From: Gemmatimonadaceae bacterium | GTDB lineage: Bacteria; Latescibacterota; UBA2968; UBA8231 | Length of the DNA stretch: 64,000 bases | NCBI GenBank assembly: GCA_026706075.1 | Contig: JAPOZM010000087.1 | Span: forward strand, 49,926 to 113,925 | Direction: 5' to 3' | Shown: positions 44,594 through 52,701 of the stretch, piece by piece | How positions within the stretch are numbered: position 1 is the first letter of the stretch | Layout: each line of letters begins with the position of its first letter | Translations under genes and position numbers: made by a program | Notes under the pieces: generated by a model | The model's input: the letters and a program-made list of their open reading frames with translations, nothing else | The model's database searches: none | What the model was told of the DNA's origin: nothing

Positions 44594-44825
44594 TGAGTGA
44601 ATGGGCGGTCGCAGAAGGCTTGATGAGGGAGGCCGCGGCAGCCGGGTCGCGGCCGGCGGTGGCACTCCGGCGGCTGGGAGGCGCCGGACCGCGACGGGAA
44701 CCTCGCCGAATGTAGCCATGGCCCCGGTCCCTGTCACGGAGTCCGGGGGCTCTGTCCGGGGCCCTCGGGGCTCCGTAGCTTCAGGGCTTCCACGCCGATC
44801 CGGCCAACCGAAGGACCTCCTCCAC

Positions 44826-46121
44826 ATGTCCCGTTCCCAGACGAATTCCGCCTCCCTCTACGACCGCGCCGCCCGCGTGATCCCCGGCGGCGTCAACAGC
44901 CCCGTGCGCGCCTTCCAGGCCGTCGGCGGCGAGCCCCTCTTCATCCGCGAGGGGGACGGCGCCGAGATCGTCGACGCCGACGGCAACAGCTACATCGACT
45001 ACGTCGGCTCCTGGGGCCCCCTGATCCTCGGCCACCGGCCGCCCGTGGTCGTCGAGGCCCTGCGGGGCGTCCTCGAGCGCGGCACCAGCTTCGGCGCGCC
45101 CACCGACATCGAGGTGGAGATGGCCGAGCTGATCTGCGAGGTGGTCCCCTCGGTGGAGATGGTGCGCATGGTGAACTCCGGCACCGAGGCGTGCATGACA
45201 TCCCTGCGCCTGGCCCGGGGCGTCACCGGACGCGACCACGTGATCAAGTTCAACGGCTGCTACCACGGCCACTCCGACGGCCTGCTGGTGGAGGCCGGCT
45301 CGGGCGTGGCCACCTTCGGCATCTCCGGCTCCCCCGGCGTGCCCGGCGACGTGGCCCGCTGCACGGCGAGCATCGAGTTCAACGACCTCGACCTGCTGCG
45401 CCGCACCGTCGACGGCATCGGCCCCGGCAAGGTGGCGGCCGTCATCCTCGAGCCGGTGCCCGGCAACATGGGCCTCGTGCCCCCGGCGGAGGGCTTCCTC
45501 CAGGGCGTGCGCGACCTGTGCACCGAGCACGGCATCCTGCTGATCTTCGACGAGGTCATGACCGGCTTCCGCGTCGCCCTCGGCGGCGCCCAGGAGCGCT
45601 TCGGCATCACCCCCGACCTGAGCACCTACTCGAAGGTCATCGGCGGCGGCCTGCCGGTGGGCGCCTTCGGCGGCCGGGCGGAGCTGATGTCGCAGCTGGC
45701 CCCGGCCGGTCCCGTGTACCAGGCCGGCACCCTGTCCGGCAACCCCCTGGCCATGACCGCGGGCTTGGCCACCCTGCGCCACCTGCGCGACACCGACCCC
45801 TACGACGGCCTCGAGGACCTCGGCCGGCGCTGGGTCGAGGGCATGCGCTCGGCCGCGGCCTCCGCCGGGGTGCCGGCCACCGTGGCCCACTGCGGATCCA
45901 TGGTGGGGATGTTCTTCCACCCGGGGCCGGTGCGCAGCTACGCCGAGGCGCGCCAGACCGACACCGAGCTGTTCCAGCGCTACTTCCGGGGCATGCTCGA
46001 CGAGGGCATCTACCTCGCCCCCTCCGCCTTCGAGGCCGGCTTCCTGTCGACGCGGCACACCGAGGAGATGGTGGACCGCACCGTCGAGGCCGCGGGCCGG
46101 GTCCTCGGCCGCATCTCGTGA
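44826..46121 (+). CDS. hemL: Glutamate-1-semialdehyde 2,1-aminomutase-like PLP enzyme
   Basis: 431 residues, full length for HemL. It starts YDRAARVIPGGVNSPVRAF and contains GSWGPLILGH, VNSGTEACMTSLRLARG, NGCYHGHSDGLLVEAGSG, FDEVMTGFR and the PLP lysine in STYSKVIGGG (K270). GTLSGNPLAMTAG is also typical. HemL makes 5-aminolevulinate from glutamate-1-semialdehyde for tetrapyrrole synthesis. Here it leads an operon with PhyH, sulfatase and PhyH genes (next start overlaps its stop in TGATG), and no other heme gene is near. It may be the ordinary HemL caught in an odd place, or a paralog recruited for another amino compound. Confidence 0.88.
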   Translation: MSRSQTNSASLYDRAARVIPGGVNSPVRAFQAVGGEPLFIREGDGAEIVDADGNSYIDYVGSWGPLILGHRPPVVVEALRGVLERGTSFGAPTDIEVEMAELICEVVPSVEMVRMVNSGTEACMTSLRLARGVTGRDHVIKFNGCYHGHSDGLLVEAGSGVATFGISGSPGVPGDVARCTASIEFNDLDLLRRTVDGIGPGKVAAVILEPVPGNMGLVPPAEGFLQGVRDLCTEHGILLIFDEVMTGFRVALGGAQERFGITPDLSTYSKVIGGGLPVGAFGGRAELMSQLAPAGPVYQAGTLSGNPLAMTAGLATLRHLRDTDPYDGLEDLGRRWVEGMRSAAASAGVPATVAHCGSMVGMFFHPGPVRSYAEARQTDTELFQRYFRGMLDEGIYLAPSAFEAGFLSTRHTEEMVDRTVEAAGRVLGRIS

Positions 46122-46969
46122 TGAACACCGCCGAGGCCGAGCGCCGCATCCGCCACGACGGCTTCACCCTCCTGCCCGGGGTCATCCCCGCCGCCGACGT
46201 CGCCGCCATCCGCGACGCCGTGGTCGAGGCCCAGGGCCGCCGCCGCGCCGAGTCGGAGGCGATGCTGGCCGCCATCCGCGCCAAGGGGCACCGCGTCAGC
46301 GTCACCGGCGTCGACAGCCTGCGCGGGGTCATCAACGAGACCCGGCTCTTCGCCCCCTACCTGGCCGACGAACGGCTCCTGGCGATCTGCCGGGCCTTCT
46401 TCGGCGAGCACTTCCGCATCACCACCACCGACTGCGTCATCAATCGCCCCGGGTGCGGCCGCGGCTACTGGCACTCCGACTGGCCCTACAACCAGACCAA
46501 CGCCAGCCACATCCCGGCGCCCTACCCCGACACCCTGCTGCACCTGTCCACGATCTGGATGCTCACCGACTTCACGCCCGAGAACGGGGGCACCCTGCTG
46601 GTCCCCGGCAGCCACCGCTTCGGGACCAACCCCTCGGCGGGGACCCTGCCCGGCGTCGACCGCGACGCCCCGTACCCGACGGAGACCCACGCCGTGGGGG
46701 CCGCCGGCAGCGTCCTCGTCTACGACAGCCGCCTGTGGCACGCCGTGCCGCCGAACCGCTCCGACGAGGACCGCGTGGCCCTGGTCGTGCGCTACGCCCC
46801 GTGGTGGCTCAACCTCGAGCCGGCGCGGGAAGGGGGGGCCGAGCACACGGCCATGGTGGTGGAGACGAACGGCAAGAACTACGCCTCGCCCGAGATCCGG
46901 CCCGAGGTCTGGGCCGAACTGCCCAAGGCGGTGAAGCCCCTCTACCGGCACTGGGTGGCCGCCGGCTGA
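46121..46969 (+). CDS. Phytanoyl-CoA dioxygenase family protein (PhyH 3)
   Basis: 282 residues. Metal ligands WHSDW (H118, D120) and LWHAVPPN (H207) are intact, and RVALVVRYAPWWLN provides the 2-oxoglutarate Arg. PENGGTLLVPGSHRFG is the typical strand-loop before the second half. The ATG is inside the HemL stop (TGATG), so both are translated together. It is followed after 62 bp by the sulfatase gene. Substrate unknown. Confidence 0.92.
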   Translation: MNTAEAERRIRHDGFTLLPGVIPAADVAAIRDAVVEAQGRRRAESEAMLAAIRAKGHRVSVTGVDSLRGVINETRLFAPYLADERLLAICRAFFGEHFRITTTDCVINRPGCGRGYWHSDWPYNQTNASHIPAPYPDTLLHLSTIWMLTDFTPENGGTLLVPGSHRFGTNPSAGTLPGVDRDAPYPTETHAVGAAGSVLVYDSRLWHAVPPNRSDEDRVALVVRYAPWWLNLEPAREGGAEHTAMVVETNGKNYASPEIRPEVWAELPKAVKPLYRHWVAAG

Positions 46970-47031
46970 CCTTGGCGGCCCCTCCGGCGCCGCCCTATCC
47001 TGTGACGCGTTCCCCCCCTCCTTATACAAGG

Positions 47032-48492
47032 ATGCCGCGAACCGTGACCGACCGCCCCAACATCCTCCTGGTGATGACCGACCAGCAGCGCGGCGACTGC
47101 GTGGCCGCCGACCCCGTGGCCCCGGCGCCGCTGCAGACCCCGAACCTCGACTTCCTCGCCCGCTCCGGCGCCCACTTCCTGCACGCCTACGCCGAGAGCC
47201 CGAGCTGCATCCCGGCGCGGCGCAGCCTCATGTCGGGCACGGCGCCGGCGGCCAACGGCGCCGTCGGCTTCCGCGGCGGCGTCGAGTGGAACCCGCCCGC
47301 CACCCTGGCCGGGGAGCTGTCGCGGGCCGGCTACCAGACCGAGATGATCGGCAAGCTGCACCTGCACCCGGACCGCCGGCGCTACGGCTTCGACCACATG
47401 CAGCTGGCCAACTCCACCCGGGGCGGGGACAACGAGTACGTGCAGTGGCTGCGGGAGATCCACGGCCGCCGCGATGTCGACCCGGGCATGGCCCACGGCG
47501 TCTCCTCCAACGGCTGGGTGGGACGCCCCCATCACCTGCCCGAGGAGCAGATGCACACCTTCTGGGTGATCGACCGGGCCATGGAGTTCCTCCAGCGCCG
47601 CGACCCGAGCTGCCCCTTCTTCCTCAACCTTTCCTTCATCGATCCCCACCCGCCCCTGACGCCGCCGCGCTTCTACTACGACCGCTACATCGACCGCGAC
47701 CTGCCGCCCCCCGACGTGGGCGACTGGGCCGACGACCTGGGCGGACCCCGGCGGGGGCTGAGCCCCGACGCCTCGCGCATCCATCTCGACGACGACCAGA
47801 TGCGCTGCGCCCGGGCCGCCTACTACGGCATGATCAACTTCATCGACGACCAGCTCGGCCGCCTCTTCCAGCACTCCGGCGGCGTGCTGCGCGACACCCT
47901 GATCGTGTTCACCTCCGACCACGGCGAGATGCTGGGGGACCACCACCTCTTCCGGAAGACCTGGCCCTACGAGTCCTCGGCGCGCATTCCCTTCCTGCTG
48001 CGGGCGCCGGGCAACTGGAATCTGGAGGGAGGGCTCCAGCCCACGGCGCCGGTGGGCCTGCAGGACGTCATGCCAACCCTGCTCGACGCCGCGGGAGTGG
48101 AGGTGCCGGAGTCGTGCACCGGCCGGAGCCTGCTGCCCGTCCTGCGCGGCGAAGCCAGCGGCGTGCGGGAGGTCCTCCACGGCGAGCACTCCGGCTGCTA
48201 CGCCTACGAGGAAGGCAACCACTTCCTGGTGGATGGGAGCCACAAGTACATCTGGTATTCCCAGACCGGGCGCGAGCACCTCTTCGACCTCGACGCCGAC
48301 CCCCGGGAGCTGCACGACCTCGCCCTCGACGATGGCGCCGAGGCGCGACTCGCCCCGTGGCGGGAGCGGCTGGTCGAGGTGCTGCGCGGGCGGCCGGAGG
48401 GGTGCGTGGAGGGGGACCGGCTGGTGGCGGGACAGCGGCATGATACGCTGTTGCCGGGGTATGATCCGGACAGGACATGGCCGTTTCTGTGA
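47032..48492 (+). CDS. Type I (formylglycine) sulfatase
   Basis: 486 residues. The modification motif CIPAR (C59 in SCIPARRSLMSG; CxPxR) is present; the Cys must be oxidised to formylglycine. Metal ligands lie in NILLVMTDQQRGD and in FTSDHGEMLGDHHLFRKTW, with IGKLHLHP in between. No signal peptide is visible from the ATG at 47032, so it may be cytosolic or exported by another route. The substrate is probably a sulfated sugar or aromatic. It sits between two PhyH genes; its stop overlaps the next ATG (TGATG). No sulfatase-modifying enzyme is encoded in the window. Confidence 0.94.
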   Translation: MPRTVTDRPNILLVMTDQQRGDCVAADPVAPAPLQTPNLDFLARSGAHFLHAYAESPSCIPARRSLMSGTAPAANGAVGFRGGVEWNPPATLAGELSRAGYQTEMIGKLHLHPDRRRYGFDHMQLANSTRGGDNEYVQWLREIHGRRDVDPGMAHGVSSNGWVGRPHHLPEEQMHTFWVIDRAMEFLQRRDPSCPFFLNLSFIDPHPPLTPPRFYYDRYIDRDLPPPDVGDWADDLGGPRRGLSPDASRIHLDDDQMRCARAAYYGMINFIDDQLGRLFQHSGGVLRDTLIVFTSDHGEMLGDHHLFRKTWPYESSARIPFLLRAPGNWNLEGGLQPTAPVGLQDVMPTLLDAAGVEVPESCTGRSLLPVLRGEASGVREVLHGEHSGCYAYEEGNHFLVDGSHKYIWYSQTGREHLFDLDADPRELHDLALDDGAEARLAPWRERLVEVLRGRPEGCVEGDRLVAGQRHDTLLPGYDPDRTWPFL

Positions 48493-49352
48493 TGCCCTTC
48501 ACCGACGCCCAGATCGAGCACTACAAGGCCAGGGGCTACGTCGCCGGCCCGCGCGTGCTCTCCGACGGGCAGATCGAAGAGCTGAAAGAGCGCATCGAGG
48601 ACATCCTCCACGGCCGCGTGGCCTTCCCCAAACATTTGATGGGCGAGACCGTGGAGCAGTCCCGGGCCAAGGGGCAGCTGCCCTCGGTGAAGGTCGTCAA
48701 CATCTTCCGCCGCGACCCCCTGTTCGCCTCCCTCGTACGCAACGCGGCCATCGGCGCCCTGGCGCACCAGCTCATGCCAGGACCCGTGCGCATGTGGGAG
48801 GACCAGATGATCTACAAGCCTCCCCACGACGAGGAGACGGCCCTGGCCTGGCACCAGGACTACACCTTCTGGGACCACGTGGGGCCCGCCGACCTGGGCA
48901 CCTGCTGGATCGCCCTCGACGACGCCACCGTCGACAACGGCTGCATGCACGTCATCCCCGGCAGCCACCTGTGGCCCATGCGCTACGACCGCGAGGACGC
49001 CGTCGTCGACGACCCCCACTGGCTGCTGCGCCAAGAGGGGATCCCCGCCGGCGCCGACCTGACCCCCGTGCCCTGCGAGGTCCCCGCCGGGCACTGCCAC
49101 TTCCATCACTGCAAGACCTTCCACGGCTCCTACGGAAACAGCACCGGCAACCCCCGCCGCAGCTACATCATGCACCTCATGCCCGGCCACACCCGGCGCC
49201 TGGGGCACAACTGGAACGAGCGGATGGGGAACGTGGAGACGGTGGGCGTGGGTGAGGTGCTGCGGGGGGAGGAGTATCCGGAGTTAGTGGGATGTGAGAG
49301 TCTCGCTCCTGATGGGAAGGGTCCTCGGGGTCACGGAGCGCACCCGGGCTAG
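48492..49352 (+). CDS. Phytanoyl-CoA dioxygenase family protein (PhyH 4)
   Basis: 286 residues from ATG 48492, which overlaps the sulfatase stop; an ATG at 48477 would add five residues. WHQDYTFWDH carries H121 and D123. The distal His is in KTFHGSYGNS (H211), and PRRSYIMHLMPGH supplies the Arg. The end of the protein (from about GVGEVLRGEEYPEL) is less conserved. Last gene of the HemL-PhyH-sulfatase-PhyH operon. Possible role: oxidative attack on the desulfated product, an inference only. Confidence 0.92.
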   Translation: MPFTDAQIEHYKARGYVAGPRVLSDGQIEELKERIEDILHGRVAFPKHLMGETVEQSRAKGQLPSVKVVNIFRRDPLFASLVRNAAIGALAHQLMPGPVRMWEDQMIYKPPHDEETALAWHQDYTFWDHVGPADLGTCWIALDDATVDNGCMHVIPGSHLWPMRYDREDAVVDDPHWLLRQEGIPAGADLTPVPCEVPAGHCHFHHCKTFHGSYGNSTGNPRRSYIMHLMPGHTRRLGHNWNERMGNVETVGVGEVLRGEEYPELVGCESLAPDGKGPRGHGAHPG

Positions 49353-49381
49353 TGTCTATCCAAGGAAAGGAGAACCCTGCC

Positions 49382-50437
49382 ATGTCCCACGAATTGGATA
49401 ACCGCCAGGATACGGAGAGACAGATAGCTTTCTTCTGTAGAGCCAAACCCCAGGATGCGGACGCCCTAGAGTTGTTCATGCAGGTCAAACGCGTCTTCAT
49501 AGGCTATCCCCTCTTGCGAAAGGGGAGGAGGTACAACCCTCGTGCCTTGACAAGGTGCCTGGTTGACCCGACCTGTGACGATGAGGAGTGGGCCCGTCAA
49601 ATCGCCAGTCAGAGGAGCACCCGCTCCTTCAGTCGAAACCGCAACTTTATCCCTTGCGTTACCCCGGGATCTATCGTTGTAATCCCACGACCAGAACATG
49701 GTGCTGCCTATGTAGCTCGCATTGTCGATCAATTTGAGATCGTCGACTCCCCACCGTGGGCAGAAGCCTACTTGAATCTCCGTGCTGACCAGCAACTCCA
49801 CTTTGGAGATGGGGAACGCCACCATATCGCCGATGTAGCTCAGGGCTGGCCGGTAGACGGCTACAAGAGAGTCGATCTATCTCGCCTACCAGGCTGGTTG
49901 CGGAACTCGATGTTTGGCCGCTCCACCTTTGGCCAATTCAAGGATCATCCGCTCAATCCCGATACCGTGACCGCCCACAAGACGCTTTCTCGACTCCTGG
50001 ACGGACAATCCCTCATTCCGACCTCTTGGACGCTCGAGCCGGAGGAAATCCGACGTCGACTGGTCGACACTCTCAACCCAAGCGCGTTTGAGAATCTCGT
50101 AGTCTCCCTCCTGCAACTGGAAAACCCCAAGGAGATTTGGCACCAGACGGGCGGGCCGGGAGATGGCGGAATCGATGGGATCGGAAGCAATGAAGATGGT
50201 GAGATTACCGGCCTGATGCAGGCCAAACTAAACGCTTGGGATACACCAGAACTAACGCAGGGCGCCAATGGCGACTATCAGGCTAATTACTATGCAGCTG
50301 TCCTGATCCCCGACCAACCCATCCCCCCGACCGACGGTACAATACTCCTCGACCTTCAATGGATCACAGCTGCAGTTCGACGGCATTACCGTTCTCTACC
50401 ACAAGCACGCGCGATGCGCATAGGACCAGCAAAGTAG
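49382..50437 (+). CDS. Orphan Mrr-like restriction endonuclease
   Basis: 351 residues. The C-terminal third shows a PD-(D/E)xK-type Mrr fold: LNPSAFENLVVSLLQ (the FE of the first helix, 236-237), then GGPGDGGIDGIGS (258-269; catalytic Asp) and LMQAKLNAW (Q280, K282), the QxK variant of Mrr enzymes. The N-terminal 230 residues carry no motif I recognise and may recognise DNA. Base composition is markedly lower in GC than the flanks and codon use differs, so recent transfer is likely. ATG 49382 is preceded by AAAGGAGA with normal spacing; a GTG at 49352 would overlap the PhyH stop. No methylase is adjacent, so a modification-dependent nuclease or a stand-alone defence gene is likely. Confidence 0.8.
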   Translation: MSHELDNRQDTERQIAFFCRAKPQDADALELFMQVKRVFIGYPLLRKGRRYNPRALTRCLVDPTCDDEEWARQIASQRSTRSFSRNRNFIPCVTPGSIVVIPRPEHGAAYVARIVDQFEIVDSPPWAEAYLNLRADQQLHFGDGERHHIADVAQGWPVDGYKRVDLSRLPGWLRNSMFGRSTFGQFKDHPLNPDTVTAHKTLSRLLDGQSLIPTSWTLEPEEIRRRLVDTLNPSAFENLVVSLLQLENPKEIWHQTGGPGDGGIDGIGSNEDGEITGLMQAKLNAWDTPELTQGANGDYQANYYAAVLIPDQPIPPTDGTILLDLQWITAAVRRHYRSLPQARAMRIGPAK

Positions 50438-50533
50438 CGTAGCCTCACACAGAAAGGATTCCATCACTTAACGCCCTCTAGTTCACAATACGGAGTACCC
50501 GGACGAGGCCGGCCTGCTGACTGAACTCCGCCC

Positions 50534-51178
50534 TCACACCCGCTCCACCCTCGGCTCCGCTCTCCCGTGCGTGTGGTCCCACAGATGCCCCCGCCGCCTC
50601 TCCCCCTCCATGGTGGTCTCGAAGTAGACGGCCCGCACCGGTTCGTGGACAACCGGGAAGTCGTGGTGATGCCCCATGCCGGTGGCCACGCAGTCGCCTG
50701 AGGCGACCTCGTAGCGCTTCCCCTCCGAGACGGCGGCCCCGCTGCCGGCGAAGAGGATCCAGTACTCGTCGCAGTCGTGGAAGTGGCAATCGAAGCGGGT
50801 CCGCTTCTCGTAGGGGACGGGGTCGCCCCGATCCTCGCGCTCGCCATCCGCCACCTCCTCCACCGAGAACAGCCCGGAGCCGCCGACCTCGTCGCCCCAG
50901 TGGCCGGCCATGCGGATCAGGGTGGTGTCCTCGGCGACCTCGAGGATGCTGAACCCGCCTTCCCCGGCCGGCAGATCGATGTTGGCCCCCGCGGCGGCGG
51001 CCTGTTCGCGGCCGGCCGCGGCGATGGTGCAGGCCCCCTCTCCGACGATCAGCTTCTCCCTGGGGCCGGCGCGGCCGAAGTCGTAGCGGGCGGCGCCGGC
51101 GGGCCGGCGGACGATGTCGAACTGACGCATCTCGCACCAGGCGGGCGCCTGGCCGGGTCCCGCGCGAAAGACCGGCAT
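50534..51178 (-). CDS. Bicupin-like protein
   Basis: 214 residues. The C-terminal half is a cupin with metal-binding pattern HFHDCDEYWILFAGSGAAVSEGKRYEVASGDCVATGMGHHHDFP: the first motif has H-x-H and Glu, the second His. The N-terminal half (ATRYDFG-like, VGEGACTIAAAG, PAGEGGFSILEVAED) is a second, degenerate cupin. Cupins of this type store or bind small acids or act as sugar-phosphate isomerases or dioxygenases; function not deducible. Divergent from the ECF sigma gene with 66 bp between starts; the pair may be co-regulated. Confidence 0.75.
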   Translation of the reverse strand: MPVFRAGPGQAPAWCEMRQFDIVRRPAGAARYDFGRAGPREKLIVGEGACTIAAAGREQAAAAGANIDLPAGEGGFSILEVAEDTTLIRMAGHWGDEVGGSGLFSVEEVADGEREDRGDPVPYEKRTRFDCHFHDCDEYWILFAGSGAAVSEGKRYEVASGDCVATGMGHHHDFPVVHEPVRAVYFETTMEGERRRGHLWDHTHGRAEPRVERV

Positions 51179-51244
51179 GCTCTCTATTTCCTTCCTCGTG
51201 AACCTGCGCCGGATTCCCGGATCTACAGGGTGTGAGGCAATGGG

Positions 51245-52387
51245 GTGATCTCGGACCAGGAACTCGTCGCCGCGTGCAGGCAGGGGAGTCAGGACGCCTA
51301 CCGCCGGCTGGTGGACCGGCACTGGGCGGGCGTCGTCAGGACTGTCGCGCCCCTTCTGGACGATCCCGACGACGTCGAGGACGCCGCCCAGGAGGCGTTC
51401 ATCCGGGCCTGCCGGCGCCTCGACGAGCTGAAGGATCCGGACCGGCTCCCGGCCTGGCTCCACGCCATCGCCCGCAACGCCGCCCGGAAGATGCTGCGCC
51501 AGAGGCGGCTCGAGCAACAACGGCTGCCCGGGCACGAGCTGAGCCGCGGCGTAGGCGATCCGGACCTGGGGTCGCTCCTGGGGTACCGGGACCTCAAGGC
51601 CCTGGTCAACACGCTGGCGCCGCCGGACCGGGCCGTGGTCACCCTGTTCTACCTGGCCGGCATGGAGCTGAAACGGATTGCGGAGCGGCTGGACATACCC
51701 GTCGGCACCGCCAAGAGCCGGCTTCACAGATCGCGCAGACTGATGCGAGAAAGGATCCGCCACATGTCACGGCAAACTTCCGAACGCACCGAACGCACCG
51801 ACTCCCCCGAGAGCTCTCCACGCGACGTCATCGGGGGCATGCGGGGCCTCATCAACTGGCAGGTGGTTCCGGCCGACGAGGAACTCTCCTCCTGGCGTCC
51901 GCCCGCGTGGTCGGACCGGGAGGCCCTGCACAAGACCTGGAGGATGGAGGGCAACGCCATCGTCGGCAGCGGAGAGGCCGGCGAGGACCCGCCCTCGCTG
52001 ATCGCCGGCGAGCCGACCTGGACCGACTACGAGCTCTCCTTCCTGATGACGCCGATCTCCGGAGGAAACGCCCAGGCGGCCTTCAGCATCTCCGCGGACG
52101 ACCGCAGCTACTACCTCTTCGACTTCCTCCTTGGATGGCAGGCGGTCGGCATCTACCGGGTGATCGAGGGCCGGCTCACCAAGCTGAGCGTGGTCAACCA
52201 CGCCCTCCACAGGGGCCAGGAGTACGAGGTCCAGGTCGCCGCCCGGGGCGCCTCGCTCACCTCCTACGTCGACGGCAAGCTGGTCAACCAGCTCACCGAC
52301 GAGACCTTCCGCATGGGCGCCTTCGGTCTGATGGTGTGGGAGTGCAGCACGGCCTTCCGGGACGTGCGCTACCGCCTGCTGCACTAA
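51245..52387 (+). CDS. ECF sigma factor fused to a DUF1080/LamG-like carbohydrate-binding domain
   Basis: 380 residues. Residues 1-75 match sigma region 2 (DAYRRLVDRHWAGVVRTV, DVEDAAQEAFIRACRRL, LPAWLHAIARNAARKMLRQRR) and 110-168 match region 4 (LNTLAPPDRAVVTLFYLAGMELKRIAERLDIPVGTAKSRLHRSRRLM). A short acidic and Thr-rich linker (to about 197) leads to a beta-sandwich of about 185 residues (WQVVPADEELSSW, DYELSFLMTPISGGNAQAAFSI, EYEVQVAARGASLTSYVDGKLVN, MGAFGLMVWEC), which resembles DUF1080/3-keto-disaccharide hydrolase-type concanavalin domains. There is no membrane segment between them, so the sensing domain, if it binds sugar, would do so in the cytosol. GTG start. The gene ends at a bidirectional terminator. 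Confidence 0.82.
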   Translation: MISDQELVAACRQGSQDAYRRLVDRHWAGVVRTVAPLLDDPDDVEDAAQEAFIRACRRLDELKDPDRLPAWLHAIARNAARKMLRQRRLEQQRLPGHELSRGVGDPDLGSLLGYRDLKALVNTLAPPDRAVVTLFYLAGMELKRIAERLDIPVGTAKSRLHRSRRLMRERIRHMSRQTSERTERTDSPESSPRDVIGGMRGLINWQVVPADEELSSWRPPAWSDREALHKTWRMEGNAIVGSGEAGEDPPSLIAGEPTWTDYELSFLMTPISGGNAQAAFSISADDRSYYLFDFLLGWQAVGIYRVIEGRLTKLSVVNHALHRGQEYEVQVAARGASLTSYVDGKLVNQLTDETFRMGAFGLMVWECSTAFRDVRYRLLH

Positions 52388-52430
52388 GCCGGGGCGCCCC
52401 TCACGGCCACAGGGCCTCGCATTTCGACCA

Positions 52431-52467
52431 CCTTGTCGTCATTTTTCGCGGAAAAGTGACGACAAGG
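52431..52467. terminator. Bidirectional hairpin terminator between ECF and tautomerase genes
   Basis: CCTTGTCGTCA and TGACGACAAGG form an 11-bp perfect stem, extended by TTTT and AAAA around a CGCGG loop. The two flanking genes converge on it; it lies 43 bp after the sigma stop and directly before the tautomerase stop. Confidence 0.7.
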
Positions 52468-52656
52468 CTACCCCCGGTCGGCGATCGTCACGCCGCCCAC
52501 GGCCCAGTCCTCCTTGGCGTGGTCCTCGATGACGACCATCGTGCCCTCGCGCTTGGCGCCGCAGATCTCGACGATGGCGTCGGTGAGGGCCTTGGCCAGC
52601 TGGCGCTTCTGCTCGGTGGTGCGGCCTTCGATCATCTTGACGTTGATGAAGGGCAT
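52468..52656 (-). CDS. 4-oxalocrotonate tautomerase-family enzyme
   Basis: 62 residues, the normal size. The protein begins MPFINVKMIEGRTTEQKRQL; Met removal exposes the catalytic Pro1. Arg residues at 12 and 40 (AKREGTMVVIEDH) are typical. It would interconvert keto and enol forms of unsaturated acids in aromatic or heterocyclic breakdown. The ATG at 52656 lies 45 bp from the divergent GH-like gene. Confidence 0.9.
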   Translation of the reverse strand: MPFINVKMIEGRTTEQKRQLAKALTDAIVEICGAKREGTMVVIEDHAKEDWAVGGVTIADRG

Positions 52657-52701
52657 GGCTCCGTCCTTTCGTTGCGGGGTCCGTTTTCCGAAAGGTATGC
52701 C

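Noticed and set aside
44826..46121. Reading the HemL gene as evidence for a heme operon.
   Set aside because: No other tetrapyrrole gene is near; the operon partners are dioxygenases and a sulfatase.
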